Origin: an uncultured Lachnospiraceae bacterium
GTDB taxonomy: Bacteria; Bacillota; Clostridia; Lachnospirales; Lachnospiraceae
DNA: 26,112 bases
Assembly: GCA_902764045.1 (NCBI GenBank)
Contig: CACWUI010000009.1
Location: forward strand, 1-26,112
Reading direction: 5' to 3'
In this document: in pieces, positions 1 to 7,337 of the stretch
Numbering within the stretch: position 1 is the stretch's first letter
Layout of the letters: every line of letters starts with the position of its first letter
Notes under the pieces: generated by a model
The model's input: the letters and a program-made list of their open reading frames with translations, nothing else
Databases searched by the model: none
Told to the model about the DNA's origin: nothing
Made by a program: the position numbers and the translations under genes

Positions 1-638
1 TCTTCACTTAAACTGTTTTTGTATATCTTACATGCGCCGGACAAGGCTCCGGGAATACCGTTTTGACGCTGTCCCTTAAGATCTTTGATCCCGCATTTGG
101 CAGTTATGCTCACTCTGGGACCGAAGGCAGGACAACGCTGGATACACATGGAGCATCCGTTTCCATACCTCAGGCAGTTGCCCATAGGACCTGAGGTCCC
201 TGTGGCATCTACAAAAGCATCACCCTCTATTATGCTGCCGTCCTGCACGACCACGGATAAGACATTGTCGTCACTGCAGGAAACATCCTCCACATGTGTC
301 TCAAGCATAAGCTCTATCCCGAGATCCGTGACTATTTTCCTGACAAGGGGCTCGATCCTATTTACATTATAAAGAGACGCATGGGAATGTCCCGGAAATT
401 CAACATTTGTATGCTGTGCGCACTCATCCATGGCATCAAACAGCTCACCGGCGCCCAGGGCTTTCATTTCCTCTGTTGCCGTATATCTTCCGTTATTTCT
501 GAATATGCCGCCTGCGTTTCCCGCGCCTAAAAGCAGATCTGTCTTTTCAATAAGCGTCACTTCGGCGCCGGCTTTTTTTGCGCATACAGCCGCAGAGACA
601 CCTGACCAGCCACCTCCGATAACTACGATCCTGCGCAT
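1..638 (-). CDS. FAD-dependent oxidoreductase, C-terminus cut off by the window edge
   Basis: Reading down from an ATG at 638, the frame is open to base 1 (212 codons), so the protein is incomplete. It begins MRRIVVIGGGWSGVSAA, a Rossmann dinucleotide motif GxGxxG-type, followed by an acidic residue in VTLIEK, as in FAD-binding oxidoreductases. Near residue 165 is a ferredoxin-like cysteine cluster (CSMCIQRCP), with another Cys a little further on, which could bind an Fe-S cluster. The start has a good ribosome binding site (AGAGGTGA, 6 bases upstream). It lies 15 bases downstream of the PyrK-like gene and is almost certainly cotranscribed with it, so electrons probably pass between the two. 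Substrate unknown. Class of enzyme is clear; specific reaction is not. Confidence 0.88.
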   Translation of the reverse strand, partial: MRRIVVIGGGWSGVSAAVCAKKAGAEVTLIEKTDLLLGAGNAGGIFRNNGRYTATEEMKALGAGELFDAMDECAQHTNVEFPGHSHASLYNVNRIEPLVRKIVTDLGIELMLETHVEDVSCSDDNVLSVVVQDGSIIEGDAFVDATGTSGPMGNCLRYGNGCSMCIQRCPAFGPRVSITAKCGIKDLKGQRQNGIPGALSGACKIYKNSLSE

Positions 639-653
639 TTTACGTCACCTCTC

Positions 654-1655
654 TTATATCATGGTAATATAATCATAAGGGTCTATCTGTTCCTTGCATA
701 AATGAACTATGGTATTTACATCCTTATCTACAGCGCATGATCCGCAAATGCCCTCGCCGCAGCACATATGGGCATTATTGTTATTGGAGATCATCATGCT
801 GCTGCTATGATCTTTTACAAAGCTTACGGACTTCTTTAACAGATAATCTGACAATCCGAAATGTATCAGTTTGCAGCCGTTGCCTGTTTCATTTACAAGG
901 ACAGACTTCATTTCTTCCGTAAGGTTACCCTTCTCATCACACACCGATATCTCTCTGATGTTTACGTTGCACTTTGAAATGAAGGCATCCATCAGCTCTT
1001 CACTAAATGTGCCGTAATCCAGATAAACCGTCACCTCATTATCATCCCTGCAAAGTGTCTTTATAACTCCCAGGGAAGGGATGAATCCTATCCCTTTACA
1101 TATTACGGCGGCTTTGCTCCCCTTAAGCCTGGAAAGATCCTTTATCCCCAGTATTCCGTTGTGGTATGGGCCTCTTAAATAAAGGTTATCTCCTTTTTTC
1201 AGGCTTTTAAATTCTTCTGTTTTTACACCGATGATCTTGACTATCAGATCTATGGTTTCATTTTCCATATCCGTCAGGAATACGGAAATTGGAACATCAT
1301 AATAAGCGTTTTCATTTTTTCTTATAAACACAAAGGAACCGGGCATTTTTAAAAGATCGACAACGTGACGCGGCACCTTAAGTCTTAAGTGTTTATATAT
1401 TTCATTGATCATTTTTTCATGTACGATCTCACAACGTATTATATTATGCTGATCCTTTGACTTTCCGCCGTTATTCTTCAGTTCCTGATAAATGCAATAA
1501 GTCAATGTATCGTAACAGTCACAGTAATCTTCGCCTCTGCACATGGAACATACAATACAATGTCCGGCTTCCGCTAAAATACACGGACATGTTTCGGACG
1601 CATAATTAGAGCATTTTGTATAAACCTTCAAATGAAACTGTACCCCCTTAAGCAT
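654..1655 (-). CDS. PyrK/ferredoxin-NADP reductase-like FAD and 2Fe-2S protein with Cys-rich N-terminus
   Basis: 333 residues. The middle resembles the FAD/NAD-binding module of dihydroorotate dehydrogenase electron-transfer subunits (PyrK) and sulfide dehydrogenase/NfnA-like proteins. The C-terminus has a 2Fe-2S pattern C299-x4-C304-x2-C307-x12-C320 (CGEGICGSC). Unlike ordinary PyrK, the first 55 residues carry about ten cysteines (CPC, CIVCSMC, CDC), suggesting an extra metal or Fe-S site. The start is uncertain: ATG 1655 lacks a ribosome binding site, whereas TTG at 1631 follows AAGGGGG by 11 bases and fits better with a possible -10 (TATAAT) at 1679-1684. It sits between a membrane protein and an FAD oxidoreductase, so a role as electron carrier between the two is inferred. 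Catalytic partner and substrate unknown. Confidence 0.85.
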   Translation of the reverse strand: MLKGVQFHLKVYTKCSNYASETCPCILAEAGHCIVCSMCRGEDYCDCYDTLTYCIYQELKNNGGKSKDQHNIIRCEIVHEKMINEIYKHLRLKVPRHVVDLLKMPGSFVFIRKNENAYYDVPISVFLTDMENETIDLIVKIIGVKTEEFKSLKKGDNLYLRGPYHNGILGIKDLSRLKGSKAAVICKGIGFIPSLGVIKTLCRDDNEVTVYLDYGTFSEELMDAFISKCNVNIREISVCDEKGNLTEEMKSVLVNETGNGCKLIHFGLSDYLLKKSVSFVKDHSSSMMISNNNNAHMCCGEGICGSCAVDKDVNTIVHLCKEQIDPYDYITMI

Positions 1656-1678
1656 ATACCAACTACGCTTTTTCTGAC

Positions 1679-1731
1679 ATTATAATACTACCTGACCGTG
1701 ACTTTTCCAACTTGCACAAGTCAGGAAAAGT
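1679..1731 (-). promoter_or_regulatory. Interrupted inverted repeat and possible -10 ahead of the PyrK-like gene
   Basis: Directly after the stop of the membrane protein gene lies a nested inverted repeat: ACTTTTCC (1701-1708) pairs with GGAAAAGT (1724-1731), and inside it ACTTG (1710-1714) pairs with CAAGT (1717-1721). No U-run follows on the minus strand, so it is not a standard terminator. A TATAAT box (minus strand, 1679-1684) lies about 20 bases beyond it and a weak TTGGAA overlaps the repeat. It may be an operator for an internal promoter or an mRNA processing hairpin; the choice is open. Confidence 0.4.
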
Positions 1732-2490
1732 TTACAAATGCGTTCCTTTTCGTTTACGGAATTTCTCAGCCAGCCCTCTTTTTATCTGACATGTTTTGTC
1801 TTTACAGTTTTGGCACTGCAGCGCTTTATTAGAACCGCTCCAGAATCTTTCCGGATATCTGGTGTAGGCCACTTCCCAGCGGATAAGAACCAAAAGCGCG
1901 GTAAAAAACAGACTCCAACTGTAAAAGCTCTTGATAAACAACATGGGGGTAAAGATCATAAAATGCCCCCAGTCGTATATCCTGCAGTTTATGCAGCATC
2001 TGTTTTTCATTATAAATGTCTGAAACGGACAGAAAAACATGATACATACATAATCACTCAGGAAAAAAAATATCGTGAGCATGAACAGATCGGATTCCGC
2101 TATGACATGCGAAAGGTAAAGAACGCCGAATATTGCATTCAGCGACAACCAGCAAAGCATCACTATCCAGGCTTTTCTGTTTTCCTCCAGATGATTCTTC
2201 AGAAGTTTTACTTCCGAATACCCTTCTACCGGGTCGAAATGTTTCTTTTCGGCTTTCAATCTTGCCATAGACCGCAGTTTGTTGGGAAAAAGGTGCAGCA
2301 CCATGATGACCATAAAGATCACCCATATCACATGGCTGAGTGTGATCCCTAAGCGCACAGGCTGACGCATAAACATAAGCATCTCGTCCCTGCGTGTCAG
2401 ATATAAAACAAGAATAATGATAAAGATCACTACACGCAGCCCCAGATATATAAAATATCTGTTCATTTTTTTTGTAAATGTAAATTTCAT
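1732..2490 (-). CDS. Polytopic membrane protein with paired Cys motifs, redox-cluster partner
   Basis: 252 residues with about five to six hydrophobic segments, the clearest near residues 12-31, 48-66, 108-130, 136-155 and 180-205. A cytosolic-looking stretch at 70-105 is charged. Cysteines occur in two sets: FFCPFQ plus CCINC around residues 155-170, and CQNCKDKTC in the C-terminal tail (about 228-236). CxxC pairs beside membrane helices suggest metal, Fe-S or thiol redox chemistry, but I do not recognise a characterised family. Start ATG 2490 has only a weak, distant AAGG upstream. It is the first gene of the three-gene redox cluster on the minus strand, so a membrane anchor or electron donor/acceptor role for the two flavoproteins is inferred from context only. 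Confidence 0.8.
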   Translation of the reverse strand: MKFTFTKKMNRYFIYLGLRVVIFIIILVLYLTRRDEMLMFMRQPVRLGITLSHVIWVIFMVIMVLHLFPNKLRSMARLKAEKKHFDPVEGYSEVKLLKNHLEENRKAWIVMLCWLSLNAIFGVLYLSHVIAESDLFMLTIFFFLSDYVCIMFFCPFQTFIMKNRCCINCRIYDWGHFMIFTPMLFIKSFYSWSLFFTALLVLIRWEVAYTRYPERFWSGSNKALQCQNCKDKTCQIKRGLAEKFRKRKGTHL

Positions 2491-2515
2491 TTTTCTAATA
2501 CCGCCTTGATCTCAT

Positions 2516-2542
2516 GCGTGTCACGCCTTCGATCATATGATC
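2516..2542. promoter_or_regulatory. Two adjacent palindromes upstream of the redox cluster
   Basis: GCGTGTCACGC (2516-2526) and the perfect 12-base palindrome GATCATATGATC (2531-2542) sit side by side, 26-52 bases upstream of the membrane protein start. They are plausible regulator sites for the redox cluster, but short palindromes also arise by chance and I see no clear -35/-10 pair around them. Confidence 0.25.
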
Positions 2543-2574
2543 TTTCCAATGCCGTTCTTCCATCAAAAAATCAC

Positions 2575-2766
2575 TCACTCTGATTCCGTTATTATAACTT
2601 TACCTTCAGAATCCAACAAGGGCGTGATACCGCCACCATATCCGGATTTCCACAACAGATAATTAACACCCGTTTCCTTATCTACAAGAATTTGCCTGTT
2701 TCCCGCAGATCTGGATATGCTGCCGTCTTTATAGACAACTTCAAATCTGTCTTCTTTTTTTGCCAT
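2575..2766 (-). CDS. DUF6440 family small protein
   Basis: 63 residues with the typical DUF6440 layout: RFEVVYKDGS, then ILVDKETGVNYLLWKSGYGGG and TPLLDSEGKVII. Length matches the family, which is widespread in Bacillota and of unknown function. No signal peptide or membrane segment. The start ATG 2766 has a strong AAGGAGA ribosome binding site eight bases upstream. The three 22-base-spaced direct repeats just upstream (2792-2848) suggest a dedicated transcription factor. It reads toward the redox cluster with an 84-base gap, so partial cotranscription is possible. Confidence 0.85.
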   Translation of the reverse strand: MAKKEDRFEVVYKDGSISRSAGNRQILVDKETGVNYLLWKSGYGGGITPLLDSEGKVIITESE

Positions 2767-2791
2767 AATCGTAATCTCCTTTACAAATCAA

Positions 2792-2848
2792 GATTTCCCA
2801 AAGTCATTTATCGGAAATTCCAAAGTTTTGATGTGGAAATTCCAAAGT
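2792..2848 (-). promoter_or_regulatory. Three direct repeats at 22-base spacing upstream of the DUF6440 gene
   Basis: Three copies of a TTCC(C)AAAGT core end at 2804, 2826 and 2848, exactly 22 bases apart. The last two are extended to GGAAATTCCAAAGT, which contains the palindrome GGAAATTCC (2813-2821 and 2835-2843). On the coding strand each reads ACTTTGGAATTTCC. Two-turn direct-repeat spacing is what LytTR-type response regulators (AgrA, VirR, ComE class) recognise, so a LytTR-like operator is the leading inference. No such regulator is encoded in this window. Confidence 0.5.
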
Positions 2849-2896
2849 CTTATCCGCACCATCATCAATAACCTGAATCATTCAAACTGATCGTGC

Positions 2897-3463
2897 TCAT
2901 TCGATATTTTTGATGAATTTAGCAGGAACACCGCCAACCACGGTATTTGCCTGCACATCCTTTGTGACTACTGCTCCTGCTGCTATAACAGCATTATCAC
3001 CTATTGTCACGCCGGAAGTAACTGTTGCATTGGCTCCTATCCATACCCCTTTTCCTATGTGTATCGGTGCAGGGTGTAAATAATGTCGCTTAGCCGGTGA
3101 CAGGTCATGATCAAGTGTTGCAAGTACAACGCCATGTCCTATGAATACCCCGTCATCAATAAAAATACCGCCCTGATCCTGAAACTTACAATCCGAGTTT
3201 ATAAAAACATTTTTCCCGACAGTGATATTTTTTCCAAAGTCCGTGTAAAAGGGCGGAAACAGACCAAAACTATCGTCTACAGGTTTTCCCGTTAATTTTG
3301 AAAAAAGCTCTGTCAGCTCATCCTGCTCATGAAATTTGGTGTTTATCTCCATTGTGATCTTTTGTGCCTCACGGGCATAGTGACGCATAAGTTTCAGCAC
3401 TTCCGGATCATCTCCGAGTGTGTCACCGCTATTAAAATGTTCTATCAGCTCATTTAATTCCAT
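2897..3463 (-). CDS. Sugar O-acetyltransferase, left-handed beta-helix (maltose/galactoside acetyltransferase family)
   Basis: 188 residues, full length for the NodL/LacA/Maa group. An N-terminal Mac-type helical segment (about 1-65) precedes hexapeptide repeats such as VFIGHGVVLATLDHD, IHIGKGVWIGANATV and VTIGDNAVIAAGAVVTKDV. His119 in LDHDLSP is the expected catalytic base of the HxxxP motif. It would transfer acetyl from acetyl-CoA to a sugar hydroxyl in the cytoplasm; the acceptor is not predictable. Its ATG overlaps the TAA stop of the lipoprotein gene by one base (TAATG), so the two are translationally coupled, although a functional link between them is not obvious. Confidence 0.9.
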   Translation of the reverse strand: MELNELIEHFNSGDTLGDDPEVLKLMRHYAREAQKITMEINTKFHEQDELTELFSKLTGKPVDDSFGLFPPFYTDFGKNITVGKNVFINSDCKFQDQGGIFIDDGVFIGHGVVLATLDHDLSPAKRHYLHPAPIHIGKGVWIGANATVTSGVTIGDNAVIAAGAVVTKDVQANTVVGGVPAKFIKNIE

Positions 3464-3975
3464 TATTTTGTCTCCAGTGTTATTGTTGTATTCTCTTTTT
3501 CAAGCATATTTTTCAACTCGCTTTCGGTTTTATTTGTAATTTTACCAAGTTTGGTATACGACCATGAATTCGAACCATAAAAAACAACCAGTTTATCATC
3601 TGAATACAGAACGATGTCTCCTGGTATTGTTGTAAGCTGCTTATCATCACTTGGGAGTGACATTCCTATCTCGCCCACTTGTTCAAAACCTTCGTAATTT
3701 GTTGTTTCTATTTTCAATGGTTCGTTTTCCACATGATCCAGTAATGCTGCCACGGCTTCATTGTTTTCCCACTCCACTGAAACAGATTCGTCTCCTATCT
3801 TCATTTGAAGTTGTTTTTCATTTGCTGTAGTGGAACTTTCTTCGGACAAATATTGTGTTTCTGTCTGCGTTATAACAGTGTCAGTTGTAACATCTTCCGT
3901 TGGTGTGGTAACTGCATCACAACCGGTCAAAACCGCACAGCCGGATATAACTATGGCAAGTATAAATCTCTTCAT
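3463..3975 (-). CDS. Lipoprotein with cyclophilin-like fold domain
   Basis: 170 residues. MKRFILAIVISGCAVLTGCDA is a lipoprotein signal peptide with lipobox LTGC (Cys19). A Thr-rich linker to about residue 55 leads to a domain with KIGDESVSVEWENNEA, IPGDIVLYSDDKLVVFYG and SWSYTKLGKI, the pattern of the cyclophilin-like fold proteins (Cyclophil_like2) of Bacillota. These are not demonstrated prolyl isomerases. The start has AAAGGTGA seven bases upstream. The gene ends in TAATG shared with the acetyltransferase start. A TATAAT box at about 4034-4039 (minus strand) may be its -10, with no convincing -35. Confidence 0.85.
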   Translation of the reverse strand: MKRFILAIVISGCAVLTGCDAVTTPTEDVTTDTVITQTETQYLSEESSTTANEKQLQMKIGDESVSVEWENNEAVAALLDHVENEPLKIETTNYEGFEQVGEIGMSLPSDDKQLTTIPGDIVLYSDDKLVVFYGSNSWSYTKLGKITNKTESELKNMLEKENTTITLETK

Positions 3976-4120
3976 TTTAGAATCACCTTTTTTCTTTTAA
4001 TTCTGATCTTTAGAATACCAAAAGTCTACGTTTATTATATACACAGTGTCTTATAAGGAAGTCTCAAAAGAAACAAATTACCACCTCTTTCGCTTGTTGG
4101 TTTGCTCTACTGCCGCTCCA

Positions 4121-5446
4121 TTAATTCAAGCTTATGTAATAATCTATATTCCAGCACAAATACAGCGGAATGTTAAATGTTCTGGTTTCCTCACACATAT
4201 TCACGGCAATATTCTTCCGTGACAGCTTTATCCCGTTACGCGGTTCATATTTTTTACAGAAACTTTTATAGCTCTTGGCCTGGGTATTATCTGCGGACTT
4301 TACCTCCACCGGCACCAACTCCCCCTTCCCTTCAAAGATAAAATCAATTTCTGCAGTATTACCGGAACGCCAGAAATATGGCTCTTTATTCAAAGCGTCC
4401 AATTCATTTTGCACATAATTTTCCGCAAAAGCACCTTTATATTTTATATATAACGAAGCCTCTTCCATTATTGTTTCCGCAGAAAGCCTTGACTTAGCCC
4501 TGAGTAGCCCTATATCAGACATATACACCTTAAAATATGTTTTGTCTGCAAAACCCGATAAAGGTATTTCCGGCTTCTCTACCAATTCCGTTTTAATTAT
4601 AAGACCGGCATCCGAAAGCCACTCAAGCGCATCCTCTAACTCAGCAGATCTTTTTCCTTCCTTCACATGAGAAAAAACAAACTTGTTATTCTCCTTTGCA
4701 AGCTGAACAGGAACCGAATCCCACACCCACTTTATCTTCGGAACTTCGCCCACAGGCGCATGCTTGGAAAAATCATCAGCATAATCATTTAAAATCTCAT
4801 TTTGAATCTCCTCCACTTCATCCGCATCATGCGTTTCTACCCAGGTCTTTACTGCCTCCGGCATTCCTCCAACAATATAATACTCTTTAAGAAGTTTAGT
4901 CATGGGAACCGAATACAGATCGGGAATAGGTCTGTCCACCGGCCATTCCTTAAATGTTTCGATCAGATCCATCCTGCCGTTTGCGATCACAAACTCTTTG
5001 AAACTCATGGGATAAAGCCGTAATCTGTTCACCTTCCCTACAGGAAATGAAATCTTTTCCTTCTTGATAGCTACCCCAAGCAAGGATCCTGCACAAACCA
5101 AATGCAGTTCCTTCATATTTTCACAGAAATATTTCAATGCAGTAATGGCTCTTGAACACTCCTGTATTTCATCAAAAAAAACAAGGGTCTTTCCGGGAAT
5201 GATCTTTGTCTTAAAATGCCTCTCTACTTCCGTTATTATCCTTTGTACATCATAATCATATTCAAATATCGCAGAAAGCGTTTCTTCAGCTTCAAAATTC
5301 ATGTAAATGTAACTTTCAAAATTATTCTTTGCAAATTGTTCTATAATGTAAGTCTTCCCACACTGTCTTACACCGGTTACCAGAAGCGGCTTTCTGCGTT
5401 TTTTATCTTTCCATTTTATTAAATCATTTATAATCTCTCGATACAT
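4121..5446 (-). CDS. AAA+ ATPase with C-terminal DUF4143 (AAA_14 family)
   Basis: About 441 residues from ATG 5446. Walker A is GVRQCGKT (residues 25-32) and Walker B is TLVFFDEI (87-94). The C-terminal DUF4143 part carries a PD-(D/E)xK-like signature, EIDFIF followed by PVEVKS, as in restriction-endonuclease folds. An ATG six codons upstream (5464) is in frame but lies inside a promoter palindrome; GGAGG four bases before ATG 5446 decides the shorter start. The family is common in bacteria and archaea, with no settled function. The promoter (-35 TTGCAA 5504-5509, -10 TATAAT 5480-5485, spacer 18) is filled with gene-specific palindromes, so autoregulation is likely. Nothing downstream looks like an obligate partner. 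Confidence 0.92.
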   Translation of the reverse strand: MYREIINDLIKWKDKKRRKPLLVTGVRQCGKTYIIEQFAKNNFESYIYMNFEAEETLSAIFEYDYDVQRIITEVERHFKTKIIPGKTLVFFDEIQECSRAITALKYFCENMKELHLVCAGSLLGVAIKKEKISFPVGKVNRLRLYPMSFKEFVIANGRMDLIETFKEWPVDRPIPDLYSVPMTKLLKEYYIVGGMPEAVKTWVETHDADEVEEIQNEILNDYADDFSKHAPVGEVPKIKWVWDSVPVQLAKENNKFVFSHVKEGKRSAELEDALEWLSDAGLIIKTELVEKPEIPLSGFADKTYFKVYMSDIGLLRAKSRLSAETIMEEASLYIKYKGAFAENYVQNELDALNKEPYFWRSGNTAEIDFIFEGKGELVPVEVKSADNTQAKSYKSFCKKYEPRNGIKLSRKNIAVNMCEETRTFNIPLYLCWNIDYYISLN

Positions 5447-5454
5447 AGCCCCTC

Positions 5455-5550
5455 CAAAAGTCATATCACTTTTGCAGTTATTATAACAAAAGTCCTATGA
5501 CTTTTGCAAATAGTATTGCATTATCCATAGGACTTATAAAAACTATATGT
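5455..5550 (-). promoter_or_regulatory. Core promoter of the DUF4143 ATPase built from 32-base repeats with palindromes
   Basis: Two full 32-base units (5455-5486, 5487-5518) each open with a 20-base palindrome: CAAAAGTCATATCACTTTTG (5455-5474) and CAAAAGTCCTATGACTTTTG (5487-5506). A third, decayed unit (5519-5550) keeps GACTTAT at the same phase. The second palindrome fills the spacer between -35 TTGCAA (5504-5509) and -10 TATAAT (5480-5485, minus strand, spacer 18); the first covers the expected transcription start. A dimeric protein bound here would occlude RNA polymerase. The third unit runs into the end of the methyltransferase relic. Confidence 0.75.
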
Positions 5551-6073
5551 CTTTTGCGGTTTTATCTGCGTAGAGTTTGAAGAGGTGGGCTACTATTCTT
5601 TCTTCGTCACCGTCAAAGTCCACGCCGTAGGCCGCTTCTACTGCTTTATCCAGGGCTTTGTGGGCTGCAAGCAGGTCGGCGGGCATATGGTCGGGGTCGT
5701 AGATATCCGCAAGGGATTTGTCCGGGTAAATGTTACGTGCGTCCAGGACGCTTTGCGCACAGGCTTCGATAGCGGCACGCTGTTCCGGGGTGGGTTCCGG
5801 ATATACAAACACGTTATAAACTACAGGCGAAAATCGATAGTCACTTTTTAAACGACCTGCAACTGAACGCATCCACGCATTATGCATCAATGAAGAGATT
5901 AATCCGAAATCGTATAATGTTGCATTTGGAATAACATAAGCCGCATTACTAACTATGGTCGTACAAGGAAGATAACCAACTGGTGCATATAATCGTCTAC
6001 CAGACGACACTTGTGGAATTAACAAATAGTCATTTTCAGAGACTGTGAAACATTTTCTGTAAATTAATATGGT
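5543..6073 (-). pseudogene. C-terminal relic of an MmeI-type DNA methyltransferase / type IIG enzyme
   Basis: About 177 codons are open from just after an in-frame TGA at 6074-6076 to the TAG at 5543. The translation contains FTVSENDYLLIPQVSSGRR, APVGYLPCTTIVSNAAYVI, SLMHNAWMRSVAGRLKSDYR and YNVFVYPEPT, followed by an ADLLAAHKALDKAVEAAYG tail. This is the target-recognition and C-terminal part of large MmeI/YeeA-like methyltransferases, which normally exceed 850 residues. The catalytic motifs (FxGxG, NPPY) are missing and no ribosome binding site precedes the fragment. Upstream lies an intact ATPase gene, so the N-terminal two-thirds was deleted. It signals a former restriction or phage-defence locus. 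Confidence 0.85.
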
Positions 6074-6094
6074 TCACCATCCGAAAGATGTAAC

Positions 6095-7111
6095 TCAATT
6101 ATCCATCACAAATTCATCAAACATCGGCAGGGTAAAGATTATATAACCGTATGTATCACCGTTTATAAGCCCTCTTCTTATAAGCCTTTTTCTGTAAGGA
6201 TTGAAATTGTTGGTATCCATGCCTGATAGTTCTTTTACTTCGCTTACTTTGCCTTCTTTTGACTCACTGAGAGCTCTGCATACTTTTTTATCGTTATTGG
6301 ATAGCTCCGACCATATTTTTTCATATACATATTCAAAAAGATAATGCTTATATTCTGTCATTACCTTTTTATCCATCCTGCCGTTTTCCCAGAGAAAATG
6401 TCCTAAAACCTGGAATGCAAATGAATATCCTTTGGTAAGCTTTGCGTATTCAAGGGCCGTTTCACGGTCTATATTCAGCACTTCACTGTAATTATCCGCT
6501 ATATAGCTGATATTTAAGGGTCTTATTTCTATCTTGGGCGCCCGGTGAAGAAATGTGAGATTATCCTCGTTTTGAAGTGCGTCAACATTTTCATAGAGAC
6601 CGGTCATAAGTAAAAACAATGGCAGCTCCTCCCTGATAAAAATCTGAAAGGAACTTGCAAATATCTGCATATATTCAGTATTTATGACCTCATCTACTGC
6701 GATCAGGACCTTCTTTCCTTTTTTGTCCAGAGCTTTAAGCATTTTGCTTAATGCCACTTCCATGTCAGTTATCGGGGCAACACCTTTTATTTCCACACCT
6801 ATGCCGAAAAATGATAAATTTATCTTTGCGTTTTTAAATATCTCGACGAATGTGTTCTCGCTGTTTAGCTTTGAGGCAAGGGTGTGAAGCATATCTCTTT
6901 TGGGATTCAGCTCCACAACTATCCATTCTTTACGGTCAAATGATCTTATAACATCTGTCATAAGCACGGTTTTGCCTGAGCCTCTTACACCGGTAATTAT
7001 ATATACCGGCTGGTTTCCGGACTCAAAATCGTTTTTTATTTTTTCAGTTTCCACGGGTCTTGAAATATATTGTTCAGGCTTTTTGCCGAATGCAAGGCTG
7101 TATGGATTCAT
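6095..7111 (-). CDS. AAA ATPase with Orc/Cdc6-like C-terminal winged helix
   Basis: 338 residues, starting MNPYSLAFGKKPEQYISR, a conserved opening of a clostridial ATP-binding protein family. Walker A is GVRGSGKT (41-48) and Walker B VLIAVDEV (135-142). The sensor region LFLLMTGLYENVDAL follows, and the C-terminal 80 residues look like a winged helix (KVCRALSE to RRGLINGD). No PD-(D/E)xK motif is seen, unlike the other two ATPases here. AAAGGAG five bases upstream supports ATG 7111. A near-consensus promoter and a 29-base repeat array lie just upstream. Function unknown; ATP-dependent DNA binding is inferred from fold and promoter repeats. Confidence 0.9.
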   Translation of the reverse strand: MNPYSLAFGKKPEQYISRPVETEKIKNDFESGNQPVYIITGVRGSGKTVLMTDVIRSFDRKEWIVVELNPKRDMLHTLASKLNSENTFVEIFKNAKINLSFFGIGVEIKGVAPITDMEVALSKMLKALDKKGKKVLIAVDEVINTEYMQIFASSFQIFIREELPLFLLMTGLYENVDALQNEDNLTFLHRAPKIEIRPLNISYIADNYSEVLNIDRETALEYAKLTKGYSFAFQVLGHFLWENGRMDKKVMTEYKHYLFEYVYEKIWSELSNNDKKVCRALSESKEGKVSEVKELSGMDTNNFNPYRKRLIRRGLINGDTYGYIIFTLPMFDEFVMDN

Positions 7112-7140
7112 TGTAGCTCCTTTACATGCAAAATAACATT

Positions 7141-7239
7141 TTCACTACTTTCATTTTCTTTCACCACTATTCACTACTTTTATTATTTTTCACTACTCTT
7201 CACTGGTTTTATTTTACTGTTCCGTATTTTTATTGTCAA
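7141..7239 (-). promoter_or_regulatory. Promoter and 29-base tandem repeat array of the second AAA ATPase
   Basis: The promoter is near consensus: -35 TTGACA (7234-7239) and -10 TAAAAT (7211-7216) with a 17-base spacer. Immediately downstream, plus-strand TTCACTACTT-like decamers begin at 7141, 7160, 7170, 7189 and 7199. The spacings 19, 10, 19, 10 make a 29-base tandem repeat in which each unit holds two decamers, the last unit decaying into TTCACTGGTT. The array therefore occupies the transcription start and leader. It resembles iterons or a cooperative operator; no palindromes are present, unlike at the other ATPases. Confidence 0.75.
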
Positions 7240-7337
7240 TAAAAAAATCGAAATGCTTTATTCTGTTTTTATTTCGGAAACAGCAGCTCCCTTTTCTGTC
7301 CTAACACCGAATTCATGCCATTTTAATTTGCCTGATC

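Noticed and set aside
1738..2352. Plus-strand open frame of 204 codons
   Set aside because: Antisense to the membrane protein gene, with no site and a composition explained by the opposite strand.
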